Positions 54,062 to 63,865 are shown, counted from the first letter of the stretch. The stretch: DNA of 64,000 bases from Hymenobacter taeanensis (GCF_013137895.1 NZ_CP053538.1:3317001-3381000); one strand, 5' to 3'. Numbers and translations: made by a program. The notes: generated by a model from the sequence alone, not told the origin.

Positions 54062-54071
54062 GAAAGCCACC
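54042..54071 (+). terminator. perfect 30-bp palindrome overlapping the DUF1624 stop codon
   Basis: The sequence reads the same on both strands over 30 bases, from GGTGGCTTTC to GAAAGCCACC, centred on ACATGT. It contains the last codons and stop codon of the DUF1624 gene. As RNA it would form a 13-bp stem with a CATG tetraloop. No T run follows, so termination would be imperfect, though the hairpin is unusually stable. Confidence 0.65.
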
Positions 54072-54231
54072 TGATTAGTGAGCTTGACACGAGCAATTGT
54101 TCACGGCTTATATGATTGCGCTAGGCCAGTCTGTGACTTCTAACTCACGCCTGTGAAATGCGGAGTCGGCAAAAAGGGAACTGGCTTTAGAGTAACAGGT
54201 GGCCTAGCGTGCCGAAACTTTTGGTTGAGTT

Positions 54232-55257
54232 CTACGGCTTTTGGGCGGTTACGCCTTCCGCCGTGATTTTCACGGGCTGAATGTGGCCCTGCGCGTCGAA
54301 ATACATGCGGTCGATGCAGGTAACGCGGTGGTTGGCATCGGTTTCAGTTAGGGGGCGGCGGTGGTACACAATGTACCATTCGTCTTTGCCGGGCACCTGA
54401 ATAACGGAGTGGTGACCGGCACCGGTGGCCACGGTGGGGTCTTGCTGCAGAATTTTGCCCACCCGCTGAAACGGACCTAGTGGCGAGTCGGCAATGGCGT
54501 AGGCCACTGAGTAGTTGGGCCCGCCCCAGCCGCCCTCCGACCACATAAAGTAGTACTTGCCGCCGCGCCGAAACATAAAGGGCCCTTCTACATAGTTCTG
54601 TGGCGTAATTTCCTTGTAGGTAGAGCCATCGGGGTAGGGGAGCAGGCCCGTGAAATCAGGCTTCAGGCGCACTATGTTGCAGTGCGACCAGCCCCCGTAA
54701 ATCATGTAGTACTGCCCGTCGGCGTCCTGAAACACAAACTGATCAATGGGCTGCGCGCCGTTGTGAATATTACCGATGAGGGGCTTTCCCAGGTGGTCGC
54801 GGAAAGGGCCTTCCGGCTTAGAGGCTACGGCCACCCCAATGCCGCCTACCTCGCCCTCGTGCACATCGTTGGCCCCGAAAAACAAAAAGTACTGGCTGCC
54901 CTTCTTCACAATAGACGGCGCCCACATGGCGCGCCGGGCCCAGGCAACGCTGGCAGTATCAATAATGCGCGGATGCTTGGTCCAGTGCACCAGATCAGGG
55001 GAGGAAAACGCATCCATAAACACCTGCTGGTCAAACGGCGCCGAGTAAGTGGGGTAAATCCAGTACTGCTTGCCGAAGATGGTGGCTTCAGGATCAGCGT
55101 ACCAGCCGGGAAACACGGGGTTGCCGGCCCGCTCTGGGCTGCCTTTCACGTTAGCCCTACGCCCCGCTGGCTTACCGGTAGCCGCGGTGGTTTGCGCATA
55201 TGCACCAACCGCTACCAGGCAGTTTAGCAGCGCACCAAGCAAAAAGCAGTTCTTCAT
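54232..55257 (-). CDS. secreted GH43-family glycoside hydrolase
   Basis: This 341-residue exported enzyme has a signal peptide (MKNCFLLGALLNCLVAVGAYA) and a five-bladed propeller. The three catalytic acids are visible: Asp base in GWYADPEATI, Asp in QPIDQFVFQD and Glu acid in YVEGPFMFRRG. GH43 enzymes are alpha-L-arabinofuranosidases, arabinanases or beta-xylosidases, so a side-chain or hemicellulose role related to pectin is reasonable. It shares its strand with the carboxylesterase gene 241 bases upstream. Confidence 0.92.
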   Translation of the reverse strand: MKNCFLLGALLNCLVAVGAYAQTTAATGKPAGRRANVKGSPERAGNPVFPGWYADPEATIFGKQYWIYPTYSAPFDQQVFMDAFSSPDLVHWTKHPRIIDTASVAWARRAMWAPSIVKKGSQYFLFFGANDVHEGEVGGIGVAVASKPEGPFRDHLGKPLIGNIHNGAQPIDQFVFQDADGQYYMIYGGWSHCNIVRLKPDFTGLLPYPDGSTYKEITPQNYVEGPFMFRRGGKYYFMWSEGGWGGPNYSVAYAIADSPLGPFQRVGKILQQDPTVATGAGHHSVIQVPGKDEWYIVYHRRPLTETDANHRVTCIDRMYFDAQGHIQPVKITAEGVTAQKP

Positions 55258-55498
55258 GTGGGGAGGTAAGTATAGCTTGCCAATACGTTTTAGCAAATGC
55301 TGGCCCAACGATTTAGGCTGCTACAAGTAAGGCAAATTTTCAGCTTTGTGAACAAGCTTTCTGTTTGGCACCTGCACCTCCTGACAAAGCGCCCAAGGCG
55401 TGGCGTAAGCTGCACTGAAATTCTGTGGCAGTGCAATGCCGTTTCTGCGGCTCTGCTGGCTGGCTATAAACCAACCTATTTACAAACATGCGAGCTTG

Positions 55499-57052
55499 TT
55501 ACCGGCTATAGCCTTGCATTGGGAAGGCGGGGTCTTGGTAGGTGTTCTGTTCCGCCTCAGCCTGGCCGGCCGCGTTTTTAAAGACCATCACTTGCCGCTG
55601 AGTGGGCGTATAGGCGGGCCATGCGGGGCCAGGCTGCCCGGTTTTGATGAAGTGAGCCCAGTAGGCGTGCATTTGGGCCGCCAGCGCAGGGTTGGAAGCT
55701 TTCCGTGGGGCAGTTGTGGGGGCAGCCGTAACGGCGGCGGCAGAACTGCCTTTGGGCGCATTCCACACAAAGGCCAGCTCCTGGGCATGCATGGGGCGGG
55801 TGAGCGAGTCGCGGTAATCGAAGCGGTAGAGCCAGGTGGGGGTGCCGCGCTCAGCGAGCTGCTGAGCCAGTCGGTAGGTAGCCAGCCGATAGAGGTAATC
55901 GGTAAGCACTGTGTTCCAGGCTTCCTGCTCCGGCTGGGTCTTGCGCAGCTGCTGGTAGGCCTGCCACACATAGGGGCTGTTTTTGGGGCCAAACACCTGG
56001 TCTAGCGCTGTCTCGTTTGGCTGGTGTATCACTGAGCCGGGGCCGCTGAACAGGTAGGCCTCTTCCAGGTTGGTACCCAGCAGCACCCGCAACGGCTTTC
56101 GTGACTGGCGCAGGTACTCTTGCGGAGGCAGCGGAATAGTGCGGCCATCGAGGACGGGGCCAAACACCTGTAGGCCACCTGCGCCGTTGGTGAAGCGCGC
56201 CTGGGCCCGCACCAGAGAGTCGGCGGGCAGGGTTAGCAGCGCCTGTGCATTGGGCAAGTGCAGCGCCTGCAGCAGCTGGCGGGCAACGGCACCCGCCGTG
56301 GCCGTGTCGCGGACGGCCTGCACGGCTCCGCTTTCCAGAATTACCTGCTGAAACAAGCCTTGCGCGGCCGGGGTCACCAGCAGGGCGCCCACCAGCTTAG
56401 CCCCCGCCGATTCTCCCATAATCGTTACGCGGTTTGGGTCGCCGCCAAACGCGGCAATGTTTTGGTGTACCCAGCGCAGGGCGGCCACCGCATCAAGCAA
56501 GCCAGAGTTACCCGCCTGAGCATATTTCGGCCCTAAGCGGTTGCCCAGTTCGAGGAATCCCAGGCTGCCCAGGCGGTAATTGATGCTCACGGCTACCAAC
56601 GTATCCTGAGCCGCAAAGGTCCAGGTGTCATTATCTTGGCCCGAGCCGCCCGTAAAGGCTCCGCCGTGTACCCACACCACCACTGGGCGCCGCTGTTTGG
56701 GCGTACTTCTTGGTGGTGCCCACACGTTCAGATACAGGCAATCCTCGGAGCCCTGCACGCCATTTGGGCCGCCCGCTTGGGGCGCTCTGGAGCCAAATTG
56801 CACCGCTGCCAGCGTACCGGAGTGGCGCCGGAGCGGCTGTGGCGGCCGGAAGCGCAACGCCCCCACGGGCGGCTGGGCATACGGTATGCCCCGGAAAACC
56901 TCTAGGCCACCCTCACGCACGCCAGACACCTTGCCCTGGCGGGTTTTCACTACTGGGGCTGCTTGCTGGGCGTATACACCAGCCGGGAAAAGGCTCCATA
57001 CCCATACAAGGGCAACCACTCGAAGCCCGAAGCGGCAGGGCAGGTTGCTCAT
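55499..57052 (-). CDS. secreted type B carboxylesterase
   Basis: This 517-residue alpha/beta hydrolase has an N-terminal signal sequence (RVVALVWVWSLFPAGVYA-QQ) and the catalytic Ser in the GESAG motif of TIMGESAGAKLVG. The oxyanion segment reads VVWVHGGAFTGGSG, and EDCLYLNVWAP is the second family signature. The start at 57052 is chosen for the signal peptide. The acid/His partners lie further along but were not pinned down. It could remove acetyl or other acyl groups from plant polysaccharides; substrate unknown. Confidence 0.9.
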   Translation of the reverse strand: MSNLPCRFGLRVVALVWVWSLFPAGVYAQQAAPVVKTRQGKVSGVREGGLEVFRGIPYAQPPVGALRFRPPQPLRRHSGTLAAVQFGSRAPQAGGPNGVQGSEDCLYLNVWAPPRSTPKQRRPVVVWVHGGAFTGGSGQDNDTWTFAAQDTLVAVSINYRLGSLGFLELGNRLGPKYAQAGNSGLLDAVAALRWVHQNIAAFGGDPNRVTIMGESAGAKLVGALLVTPAAQGLFQQVILESGAVQAVRDTATAGAVARQLLQALHLPNAQALLTLPADSLVRAQARFTNGAGGLQVFGPVLDGRTIPLPPQEYLRQSRKPLRVLLGTNLEEAYLFSGPGSVIHQPNETALDQVFGPKNSPYVWQAYQQLRKTQPEQEAWNTVLTDYLYRLATYRLAQQLAERGTPTWLYRFDYRDSLTRPMHAQELAFVWNAPKGSSAAAVTAAPTTAPRKASNPALAAQMHAYWAHFIKTGQPGPAWPAYTPTQRQVMVFKNAAGQAEAEQNTYQDPAFPMQGYSR

Positions 57053-57340
57053 ATAATCAGATAAATGCATTCTGCAAGAAGCTAAAAGCTGAGGTAAAAC
57101 GCCACGGAGGCCAGCCATACTTCCACTGTGCCCATGGCAGTGGCTTACTTGTAGGTGGCCGCCGGCTGCACGTTGGCGCCGGGGTGGTGGGTAAGGTCGT
57201 CACTCAAATCGGTGCGCCTCGGCTGGCGTAAGTCGCCCATGCCCAACCTGTTCAACGCGGCTGGCTAGCCTGCCACTCCGTTCCGCACCGATGCCTAGTG
57301 CCAGCCTACGCAGGGTAAAAGGGTAAGCAGCGTCTTGGTA

Positions 57341-60300
57341 TCATGGCCGCTGAGCTGACTTTACCACCTTGTAGTTATCGGTTGGTTTCCAATCAACTAA
57401 TAACTGACGTGGATCAACCCCCGCCTTGGCGGGCCGGGTAGGTACCGTGAAAACGATAGTCTGCCGACCGGATTTGATTAGGTGTTTTTGCAGATAGAGT
57501 TGCCTGCCTATTTCCTTGCCTTCTTTAGCGGGAGCGTAGGCCCCAATTTCTATCCATTCCTTCAGCGGGAGGGTTTTCTCAGTGCCGGCACTGTCCACTA
57601 CCTGCTTGCTGGCTTGTAACGTGAGCGTCACCTGCCAGCTGCCATCTTTGGTTTGTTGGGTGGTAGTGTTTTCCGTGGCCAGCTCCCAAAAAGTGTTGGC
57701 TTTGAAGAGGTCGTGCAGCAGCGGGTGAAGCGAGTCGGGAGTGGCCGTTTGCAACTCCTGGTACAGATCCAGTGACGTAGCAAACGGACGGGTGCCGGGG
57801 CGGTGCTTTGCCAGCAGCTGCCGGAGCGCGCCGTTCACCCGGTCGCGGCCGATGTACTGGCTCAGGGCGTACAGGGCGAAGGGTCCCTTGCGGTAGTTTT
57901 GGTAAAAGTCGTCGGCTTGCAGCAGCGGCTTGGCAGCGCGGGTGCGCGGGGTTTCGTTTTCTTCCCGCAGAAAGCTCAACAGCGCTGGCAGGTAGTCGGC
58001 TCCGTAGTTGTCTTCCAGCGCGCCCATGGCCGAGTACCAGGCCAGACTTTCGGTAATCAGGCCGGCGCCTTCCACGTAGGCCTGCTTGAGCTGGTTGCCC
58101 CACCACTGGTGGGCCACCTCATGTGCCACTACGGCCGTTACCAGGTCAAAGCCCCGCTGGTCGGCCTTGGGGTTCAGTAAGAAAAAGCCTTCCCACGTCG
58201 TAATGTCGATGGGGGAAGCGTGGTTGCCGAAGCCATACCCTGGCTGGCCCACAAAACGAAGCTGCCGGTGCGGGTAGGGGCCAAATTGCTTTGTATAATA
58301 GTCAAGGGCCGCCTGGGCGCTACGGACCATACGCGCCGGGTTCTCCGTTATGCCGGGAGGGTAGTAAACCTGGATGGCCACGTCCTGTGCTGCGCCCGCC
58401 GACGCGTTGCGCCATTTGCCTTCCTGCACCGCGTAGTTAGCGGAGAAAAAGGCGTACTCGTTGCGGATGGGCTCATCGGTGACGTAGTGAAAGTAGCGGC
58501 GGCCGGCGGCGGTCCAGGTGCGGCGCAAGGTGCCCGGTGCCACCACCGTTTGGCTGGCATCCGTTCCCACCACGGCCTCGAAGCGGATTTGCTCGGGGAA
58601 CGGCGCGTAGCGACGCGCCGCCACATCGTAGAGCGAGTAGGTAGCGGGCCGGGGCGCTAAGCCGTGCGCTTTGCGGGCGCCAGCCTCATCCAGCTCCCGG
58701 TACGGCTGGTAGCCGATGACGGGCAGCCACTCTAGGTTCCGGAAGCTGCTGCCGTTGGCTACTATCTGCACATCGGCACCCCGGTTGGAAAAGCCCCGCG
58801 CTTGATGCCTCACCCGAAAGCGCAGGCGCAGTGAATCGCCGGGGAGCAGCGGCTTGTTCAGGGCGTAGATGTAGTGGCCTAGCTCCGCGTCGGAAAGCAC
58901 TGGCTTGGCTGGTTGGTCGAACGCAAGGGCAGTGGTTTCCACGGCATCTGTTCCCGTTGCCAGATGCACCGAGTCGATGGCTACTGGCGCGTTATTCACC
59001 AGTAGGTACGTGCCCTGTATTTCGGCCGCCTGCTGCTTGGGGTATAGTTCTATCCGCAGGTTTACGCCGGCCACCTGTGGCTGGGGCACGTTCTGGTACC
59101 GGCGGTAGCGCTGCTCGTAGGTTGCCTGCTGTGCCGCTGAGGCAGAAGCGTTGGTGTAGGCATGCAGCACGTTGGTGTTGTAGAAAACAACCCCACCCAA
59201 CCCTGCAATACCTACCGCCGCCACCGCTGCCACCCGCACCAAAGAACCTGTAAAGCGCTGGCGGGCCAGCTGCAGCCGTGAGGCCACGCTAGTTTCCCGG
59301 CCCCGTACCCAGAACAGCACTCCGACCACTGCCAGCAGCAGCGCCCACGCCATCCAGTACCCCTTAGACCACAGCCAGGGTGCCAGCGTCGGCCCGAAGC
59401 CAGCCATGTTGGTATACGTCCAGGGCGGGCTGGCAGAAAAGACCAGCAGCTTGTGCTCGATGCCCAGGAGGTGGGCAAATACGATAAACCCATACGCTAC
59501 CAGCGCCACCAAGTGGCCTACGAATTTCTGGTTTACCAGCACATGCACCAAAAGGGCCAGCAGGGCAAACAGCAGGCACTCCACCAGCTGCAGCCCGAAG
59601 AATGCTTGCAGGTATAGCCCAATTTCCGGGCTTGTGCCACCCAGGAGTATCTGCGCCACTCCGCCCGCCACCATCAGCAGGGCCAGCCACGCCCCCGATA
59701 GTAGGGCCAGCGCCAGAAAACGGCTTCCAAACAGCACCCATTCTGGTATGGGGGCGGCATTGGTCATGTCACTTAGGCCTGCTTCCCGCTCTCGCCACAC
59801 CAGCTCGCCGGCGTAGAAAATGGTGAGCATGGTAATGAGAATCGTGCAAAACTTCGGTTCCGTCAGCGGCGCCGTTAGCAGGTGCAGTACAAAGTCGGTG
59901 CGGGGGAGTAGGGGCACGCCGCGGGCTTTCAGGTTGCCGCGGAGGGTGAGAGCGGCCAGCCCGGCCAGCACCGCCAGCAGGGGCAGCCCCGACTTGCTTT
60001 TAGCGAGCTGCCAAAAAGCATTCCCGGTGAGCAGGCGCAACTGGCGCAGCTGCGTAGCCACGCCAAACGGCTCCTTGGCCGATGGCCGCGCGTCTTCCGT
60101 TTTCCACTTCGGTTGCTCCCGGGTCGTGCTATTCGTTGTCGGCTGCGGTTTGGAGCCGGTTTCCGGTAAGACGAACCGAAACCGGAAATACGTAAACGCC
60201 AACAGGCCTAGCGAGGCTGCGAGCCACAGGAGGCGGTTGGCCAGAAAGGAGCCCTCGGGCAACACCAGCCGCGCATCGCGCTCCAATGGAGCCCACGAGG

Positions 60301-60955
60301 TCAGGTAATCCATCACCGGAGTAAACCCCATCGGGTCAATTACGTGCCGCCATTCCCCGGCCCGATGGAGCGCTAAGCCGAGCAGGTAGGCCGTTGCCCA
60401 GAGGGCAGTGGCGCCCAGGTAGCTGCCCATGGCCCGGCGGCTCAGCGTTGCCACCGAAAATTGCGTGGCCGTTGCGAAAAGAGCGTTGGGTAATAAGATG
60501 AAGCCCAAAGTGGTCAGGTAAGCTGCCGGCCGGAGCGGACCCAGCAGCTCGGCCTCCAACCCAGAGCCGTACAGAGCCAGCAACGTACCCAGCGGCACAG
60601 CCAGCACCAGTAAGCTATTGAGGGCCAGGGCAGCCAGAAACCGCCCGCCCAGGTAGGCCGCCTTGCTCGCGGGGGCTGGGTAGGTGAGCAAATGCATGCG
60701 GGTCTGCACATCACGCGCTGCCGCTTCACCAGCCACGGAAGCCCCCACAACCAGCCAAAATCCGCTGCAAACCACCGCCACCGACGCCATGACGACGGGC
60801 GCATTTACCAAAAAGTACCCGTCGCGCGCATCGGGGGCATAGTTGGCCGTGACAATCAGAAACGCCAGAACCAGCAGGGCTCCGAAATACAGCCAGGTAG
60901 TGGCCTGGCGCAGCTGGTAGCAGAATTCAAACGCAAAAATTGTTTGGAGCTTCAT
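57341..60955 (-). CDS. ABC-2 permease fused to an M1-family aminopeptidase
   Basis: This 1204-residue protein has two ABC-2-type membrane halves (about residues 1-270 and 305-580, with some twelve hydrophobic segments) and a C-terminal M1 peptidase domain (about 600-1200). The zinc site is H945-E946-V-A-H949 in VAHEVAHQWWGN, with the third ligand Glu in AGLITESLA twenty residues later. The spacing is one longer than classic HExxH-X18-E but matches what I recall of this fusion family. Its start overlaps the ABC ATPase stop by 4 bases. The peptidase may be oriented into the periplasm and process a substrate of the transporter; no substrate is known. Confidence 0.9.
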   Translation of the reverse strand: MKLQTIFAFEFCYQLRQATTWLYFGALLVLAFLIVTANYAPDARDGYFLVNAPVVMASVAVVCSGFWLVVGASVAGEAAARDVQTRMHLLTYPAPASKAAYLGGRFLAALALNSLLVLAVPLGTLLALYGSGLEAELLGPLRPAAYLTTLGFILLPNALFATATQFSVATLSRRAMGSYLGATALWATAYLLGLALHRAGEWRHVIDPMGFTPVMDYLTSWAPLERDARLVLPEGSFLANRLLWLAASLGLLAFTYFRFRFVLPETGSKPQPTTNSTTREQPKWKTEDARPSAKEPFGVATQLRQLRLLTGNAFWQLAKSKSGLPLLAVLAGLAALTLRGNLKARGVPLLPRTDFVLHLLTAPLTEPKFCTILITMLTIFYAGELVWREREAGLSDMTNAAPIPEWVLFGSRFLALALLSGAWLALLMVAGGVAQILLGGTSPEIGLYLQAFFGLQLVECLLFALLALLVHVLVNQKFVGHLVALVAYGFIVFAHLLGIEHKLLVFSASPPWTYTNMAGFGPTLAPWLWSKGYWMAWALLLAVVGVLFWVRGRETSVASRLQLARQRFTGSLVRVAAVAAVGIAGLGGVVFYNTNVLHAYTNASASAAQQATYEQRYRRYQNVPQPQVAGVNLRIELYPKQQAAEIQGTYLLVNNAPVAIDSVHLATGTDAVETTALAFDQPAKPVLSDAELGHYIYALNKPLLPGDSLRLRFRVRHQARGFSNRGADVQIVANGSSFRNLEWLPVIGYQPYRELDEAGARKAHGLAPRPATYSLYDVAARRYAPFPEQIRFEAVVGTDASQTVVAPGTLRRTWTAAGRRYFHYVTDEPIRNEYAFFSANYAVQEGKWRNASAGAAQDVAIQVYYPPGITENPARMVRSAQAALDYYTKQFGPYPHRQLRFVGQPGYGFGNHASPIDITTWEGFFLLNPKADQRGFDLVTAVVAHEVAHQWWGNQLKQAYVEGAGLITESLAWYSAMGALEDNYGADYLPALLSFLREENETPRTRAAKPLLQADDFYQNYRKGPFALYALSQYIGRDRVNGALRQLLAKHRPGTRPFATSLDLYQELQTATPDSLHPLLHDLFKANTFWELATENTTTQQTKDGSWQVTLTLQASKQVVDSAGTEKTLPLKEWIEIGAYAPAKEGKEIGRQLYLQKHLIKSGRQTIVFTVPTRPAKAGVDPRQLLVDWKPTDNYKVVKSAQRP

Positions 60956-61881
60956 CGCGCTAGTTCCTCCGCTTTTAGTTGCTGATTGGCCGGGCCAAAG
61001 CAGCCCGTCATGGCGCTGAAATACACATCCTCCAGGTCTGGCTCAACCGGCTCAAACCCGGGACCAGGCTGATCATAGCTGTGCACGTGCACCATGGTGC
61101 GCCCACTCAGGAGCTTGGCCGAGATGACGTGGTGTTCTTGCTCCAGCGTCGGCAGGGCCTGTTTGTCGGTCAGCTTGCGCCAGATACGGCCGTTGAGGGC
61201 AGCCACGGCCGCTAGGGGCTGGGCCTCCAGCAAAATGCGGCCCTGATTGATGATGGCCATGTTGGTGCACAGCTCTGACACGTCTTCCACGATGTGGGTG
61301 GAAAGAATGACCACGCTGCTTTCACCCAGCTCGCTCAGCAGATTGAGGAAGCGTACCCGTTCGGCGGGGTCGAGGCCGGCGGTGGGCTCATCCACAATGA
61401 GCAGCTGGGGGTTGCCGAGCAGAGCCACGGCCACGCCAAAACGCTGGCGCATACCGCCGGAGTAGCCGCCCAGTTTCTGCTTGCGCTTGTCCCAGAGGTT
61501 GGTTTGCCGGAGCAAGGCCTCGGTGGTGGCGCGGCGCACTGCACGATGGGTGATGCCTTTGAGCATCGCAAAGTAATTAAGCAGCTCTTCCGCACTGGCC
61601 TTGGGGTATACCCCAAACTCCTGGGGCAGGTAGCCCAGCGTCTGGCGCACCGCTTCCTTCTGGTTGATTACATCAATGTTGCCCAGAAAAACGCGTCCTT
61701 CATCAGGCTCTTGCAGGGTGGCGAGCGTGCGCATCAGCGTAGATTTGCCGGCGCCGTTTGGCCCCAGCAGGCCGTACATGCCCGGCGGCACGTCCAGCGA
61801 CACATTATGCAGGGCCTGCACGCCATTCGCATATTTTTTGGAGACATTGCGGATAGAGAGGCCTAGCGGGTGCTTTCCCAT
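60952..61881 (-). CDS. ABC transporter ATP-binding protein
   Basis: This 309-residue ATPase drives the permease-peptidase fusion. It has Walker A GPNGAGKST (40-48), the signature YSGGMRQR (140-147) and Walker B LLIVDEPTAG (from 160). Family-typical features are ISTHIVEDVSELC-like and a C-terminal extension after residue 230. A 4-base overlap (ATGA) with the fusion gene implies translational coupling. It lies divergent from a LytTR two-component system, which may control it. Confidence 0.94.
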   Translation of the reverse strand: MGKHPLGLSIRNVSKKYANGVQALHNVSLDVPPGMYGLLGPNGAGKSTLMRTLATLQEPDEGRVFLGNIDVINQKEAVRQTLGYLPQEFGVYPKASAEELLNYFAMLKGITHRAVRRATTEALLRQTNLWDKRKQKLGGYSGGMRQRFGVAVALLGNPQLLIVDEPTAGLDPAERVRFLNLLSELGESSVVILSTHIVEDVSELCTNMAIINQGRILLEAQPLAAVAALNGRIWRKLTDKQALPTLEQEHHVISAKLLSGRTMVHVHSYDQPGPGFEPVEPDLEDVYFSAMTGCFGPANQQLKAEELAR

Positions 61882-61883
61882 GG

Positions 61884-61998
61884 TATCGGTTTTGCTTCGG
61901 TGAATCGTTCAGGAGCAGAAGAGCCCAGCAGCTTGGCTTGGGCTGGCGGGCTTTCAGGACGAAGCAATTGGTACCGGCGCGGATAGCAAAAACCGATA
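61884..61998. promoter_or_regulatory. spaced inverted repeat in the ABC/two-component divergent region
   Basis: TATCGGTTTTGC (61884-61895) is nearly the reverse complement of GCAAAAACCGATA (61986-61998). The 13-bp arms lie about 90 bases apart, between the divergent ABC genes and the LytS-like kinase gene. It could be a paired regulator site; the left copy lies at the very start of the ATPase gene. Confidence 0.35.
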
Positions 61999-62104
61999 GG
62001 CTGATGTACTGAACCAATCTGCCAAATAGGGCTTTGCTGCCGCGAAAGCACTGGCGGGCTCCTTTGCCCGTCTCGTAGATTAGCCTTCGTAGCTGGTCGA
62101 AACG

Positions 62105-62118
62105 GTGGCCTAGGCCAC
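62105..62118. repeat. GTGGCCTAGGCCAC palindrome
   Basis: This perfect 14-bp palindrome contains two overlapping copies of the TGGCCTAG word that is repeated across the window. It lies 25 bases before the kinase start. It could serve as an operator or be another instance of the repeated word. Confidence 0.5.
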
Positions 62119-62142
62119 TGCCACAACACCCACCTTTGTGCT

Positions 62143-63168
62143 ATGGAGCGCGTCAAAAAAATCTTCTGGCTGATTCACGTATTCGTTTGGGTCTTGTTCA
62201 CCTTGTTGGTCGGCTTGCAACTCAAGAGTGATACCGATGCCCATTGGCGAAGCACAACGGCGGGTTTTATTGCGACCTGCCTGTATGTTTTTTACATGCA
62301 TTTCTACCTGCTGACCCAATACGGCGGTAAGAGAAAAGGAAGAGAGTACTGGTTTCGGTTGGGAGGTATTGCCTTGAGCGGCCCCTCGCCTTTTTTGTTC
62401 TTCCACCAGGAGCAGTTTGATTTTGGGTACTATTCAATGCACGTCATCACGACGGTACCCATCTTTCTCTTCCTGAGCTGGCTGGCCCGGGTCACCGAGA
62501 CGCTGGTGCTCAACACTATCCGGAAAGAGCAGCTGGAGAAACAGGCCGCGGAAGCAGAACTGAATTATCTGAAGTCGCAGATCAATCCGCACTTCCTGTT
62601 CAATACCCTCAACAACATCCACACGCTGGTTTACAAGCAAGCCCCCGCCGCCCCGGAGGCGGTAATGCACCTGGCCTCGCTGATGCGCTACATGATTTAT
62701 GAGTCAAACGCGGCTACGGTGCCCCTGGCCCGGGAGATGGACTATTTGCAGGATTATGTGAGTTTGCAGCAGCTCCGTTACAAGAATAGCCCCGTGGTAG
62801 ACCTGCAGCTAGTGGGCGAAACGGAATCCTACTACATTGCCCCTCTGCTGTTCATTCACCTGCTGGAAAACGCCTACAAGCACAGCCCCGCCCGCCTAGC
62901 CCCCGGCGACCTGAAGGTGCGGGTGCTGATAAAAGATGATACCCTGACTTTCAGCGTGCAGAACCCAATTGCCACAAAATCGGCTAACGCCCTAAGCGAG
63001 CCCGGAGGCATCGGGCTGCCCAACGTCCGGAAGAGGCTGGCGTTGTTGTATCCCGGCCAGCATACCCTGAGCACCCAACACACCACCGAAACCTTTACGG
63101 CCCGCCTTACCATTCAAGGTCTTCACGCATTAGCCCATGAAAGAGAAGCTCACCTGCTACATCATTGA
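62143..63168 (+). CDS. LytS/YehU-type sensor histidine kinase
   Basis: This 341-residue kinase has about four N-terminal membrane segments (FWLIHVFVWVLFTLLVGLQL, GFIATCLYVFYMHFYLLT and others). A cytoplasmic His_kinase domain follows, with phosphoacceptor H150 in QINPHFLFNTLNNI and the N-box LFIHLLENAYKHS. The ATP lid reads GGIGLPNVRKRL. It should autophosphorylate and pass phosphate to the following LytTR regulator, which it overlaps by 32 bases. The signal is unknown; divergence from the ABC-M1 genes suggests peptide- or envelope-related control. Confidence 0.92.
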   Translation: MERVKKIFWLIHVFVWVLFTLLVGLQLKSDTDAHWRSTTAGFIATCLYVFYMHFYLLTQYGGKRKGREYWFRLGGIALSGPSPFLFFHQEQFDFGYYSMHVITTVPIFLFLSWLARVTETLVLNTIRKEQLEKQAAEAELNYLKSQINPHFLFNTLNNIHTLVYKQAPAAPEAVMHLASLMRYMIYESNAATVPLAREMDYLQDYVSLQQLRYKNSPVVDLQLVGETESYYIAPLLFIHLLENAYKHSPARLAPGDLKVRVLIKDDTLTFSVQNPIATKSANALSEPGGIGLPNVRKRLALLYPGQHTLSTQHTTETFTARLTIQGLHALAHEREAHLLHH

Positions 63169-63865
63169 GGACGAGCATCTGGCCCAGGAGATTCTGGAAG
63201 AGTACATCCGAAAAGTACCTTTTCTGGAGTTGAAAGGGGCCTACGAAAGCCCCCTGGAAGCCGCCGGTCCGCTGAAGGAAGACAATCCCGACCTGCTGTT
63301 TCTGGACATTAACATGCCGGATCTGGATGGGCTCAGCTTCATCCCGATGCTGAATCCCAAGCCCATGATTATCCTCACCACCGCCTACGACCAGTACGCC
63401 TTGAAGGCGTATGAGCTGGAGGTACGGGATTACCTGCTGAAGCCCTTCACGTTTGAGCGGTTTTATAAAGCTGTTTTGCGCCTGTACCAGGAACAGCGCC
63501 CCCGCCAGCTCCTGGAAAAGAAGCAGGATACAGCCGACGCTAAGCCAGAGCAGGAGTATATTTTTCTGAAGGTAGGCCACCGCATCCAGAAAGTAGCCAC
63601 CCATGATATTCTCTTTGTGGAGGGTATGAAAGACTACCTGCGGATTCACACCCCGCAGGAGAAGATTCTGACGCTGTTGAGCTTTGCCAAACTAGAGGAG
63701 CTGCTACCCAAGCAGGAGTTTGCGCGCGTGCACCGGTCCTTTCTGGTGGCTCTGAACAGGATTGACCACATCGAGAAAAACCGAATTCAGATCAGAGACC
63801 AGCTCATTCCCATCAGCGATACCTATGCCGAGGCGTTTTATAAAATGTTGAAAGGGCTTCAATAG
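63137..63865 (+). CDS. LytTR-family response regulator
   Basis: This 242-residue regulator has an N-terminal receiver domain (about 1-125), with acidic pocket IIEDEH, phosphoacceptor D57 in LFLDINMPDLDG and K in DYLLKPF. The C-terminal LytTR DNA-binding domain (about 140-242) contains HDILFVEGMKDYLRIH and FARVHRSFLVALNRI. LytTR proteins bind direct repeats with about 21-bp spacing. It overlaps the kinase gene at its start and the convergent kinase gene at its end by 7 bases. Confidence 0.95.
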   Translation: MKEKLTCYIIEDEHLAQEILEEYIRKVPFLELKGAYESPLEAAGPLKEDNPDLLFLDINMPDLDGLSFIPMLNPKPMIILTTAYDQYALKAYELEVRDYLLKPFTFERFYKAVLRLYQEQRPRQLLEKKQDTADAKPEQEYIFLKVGHRIQKVATHDILFVEGMKDYLRIHTPQEKILTLLSFAKLEELLPKQEFARVHRSFLVALNRIDHIEKNRIQIRDQLIPISDTYAEAFYKMLKGLQ

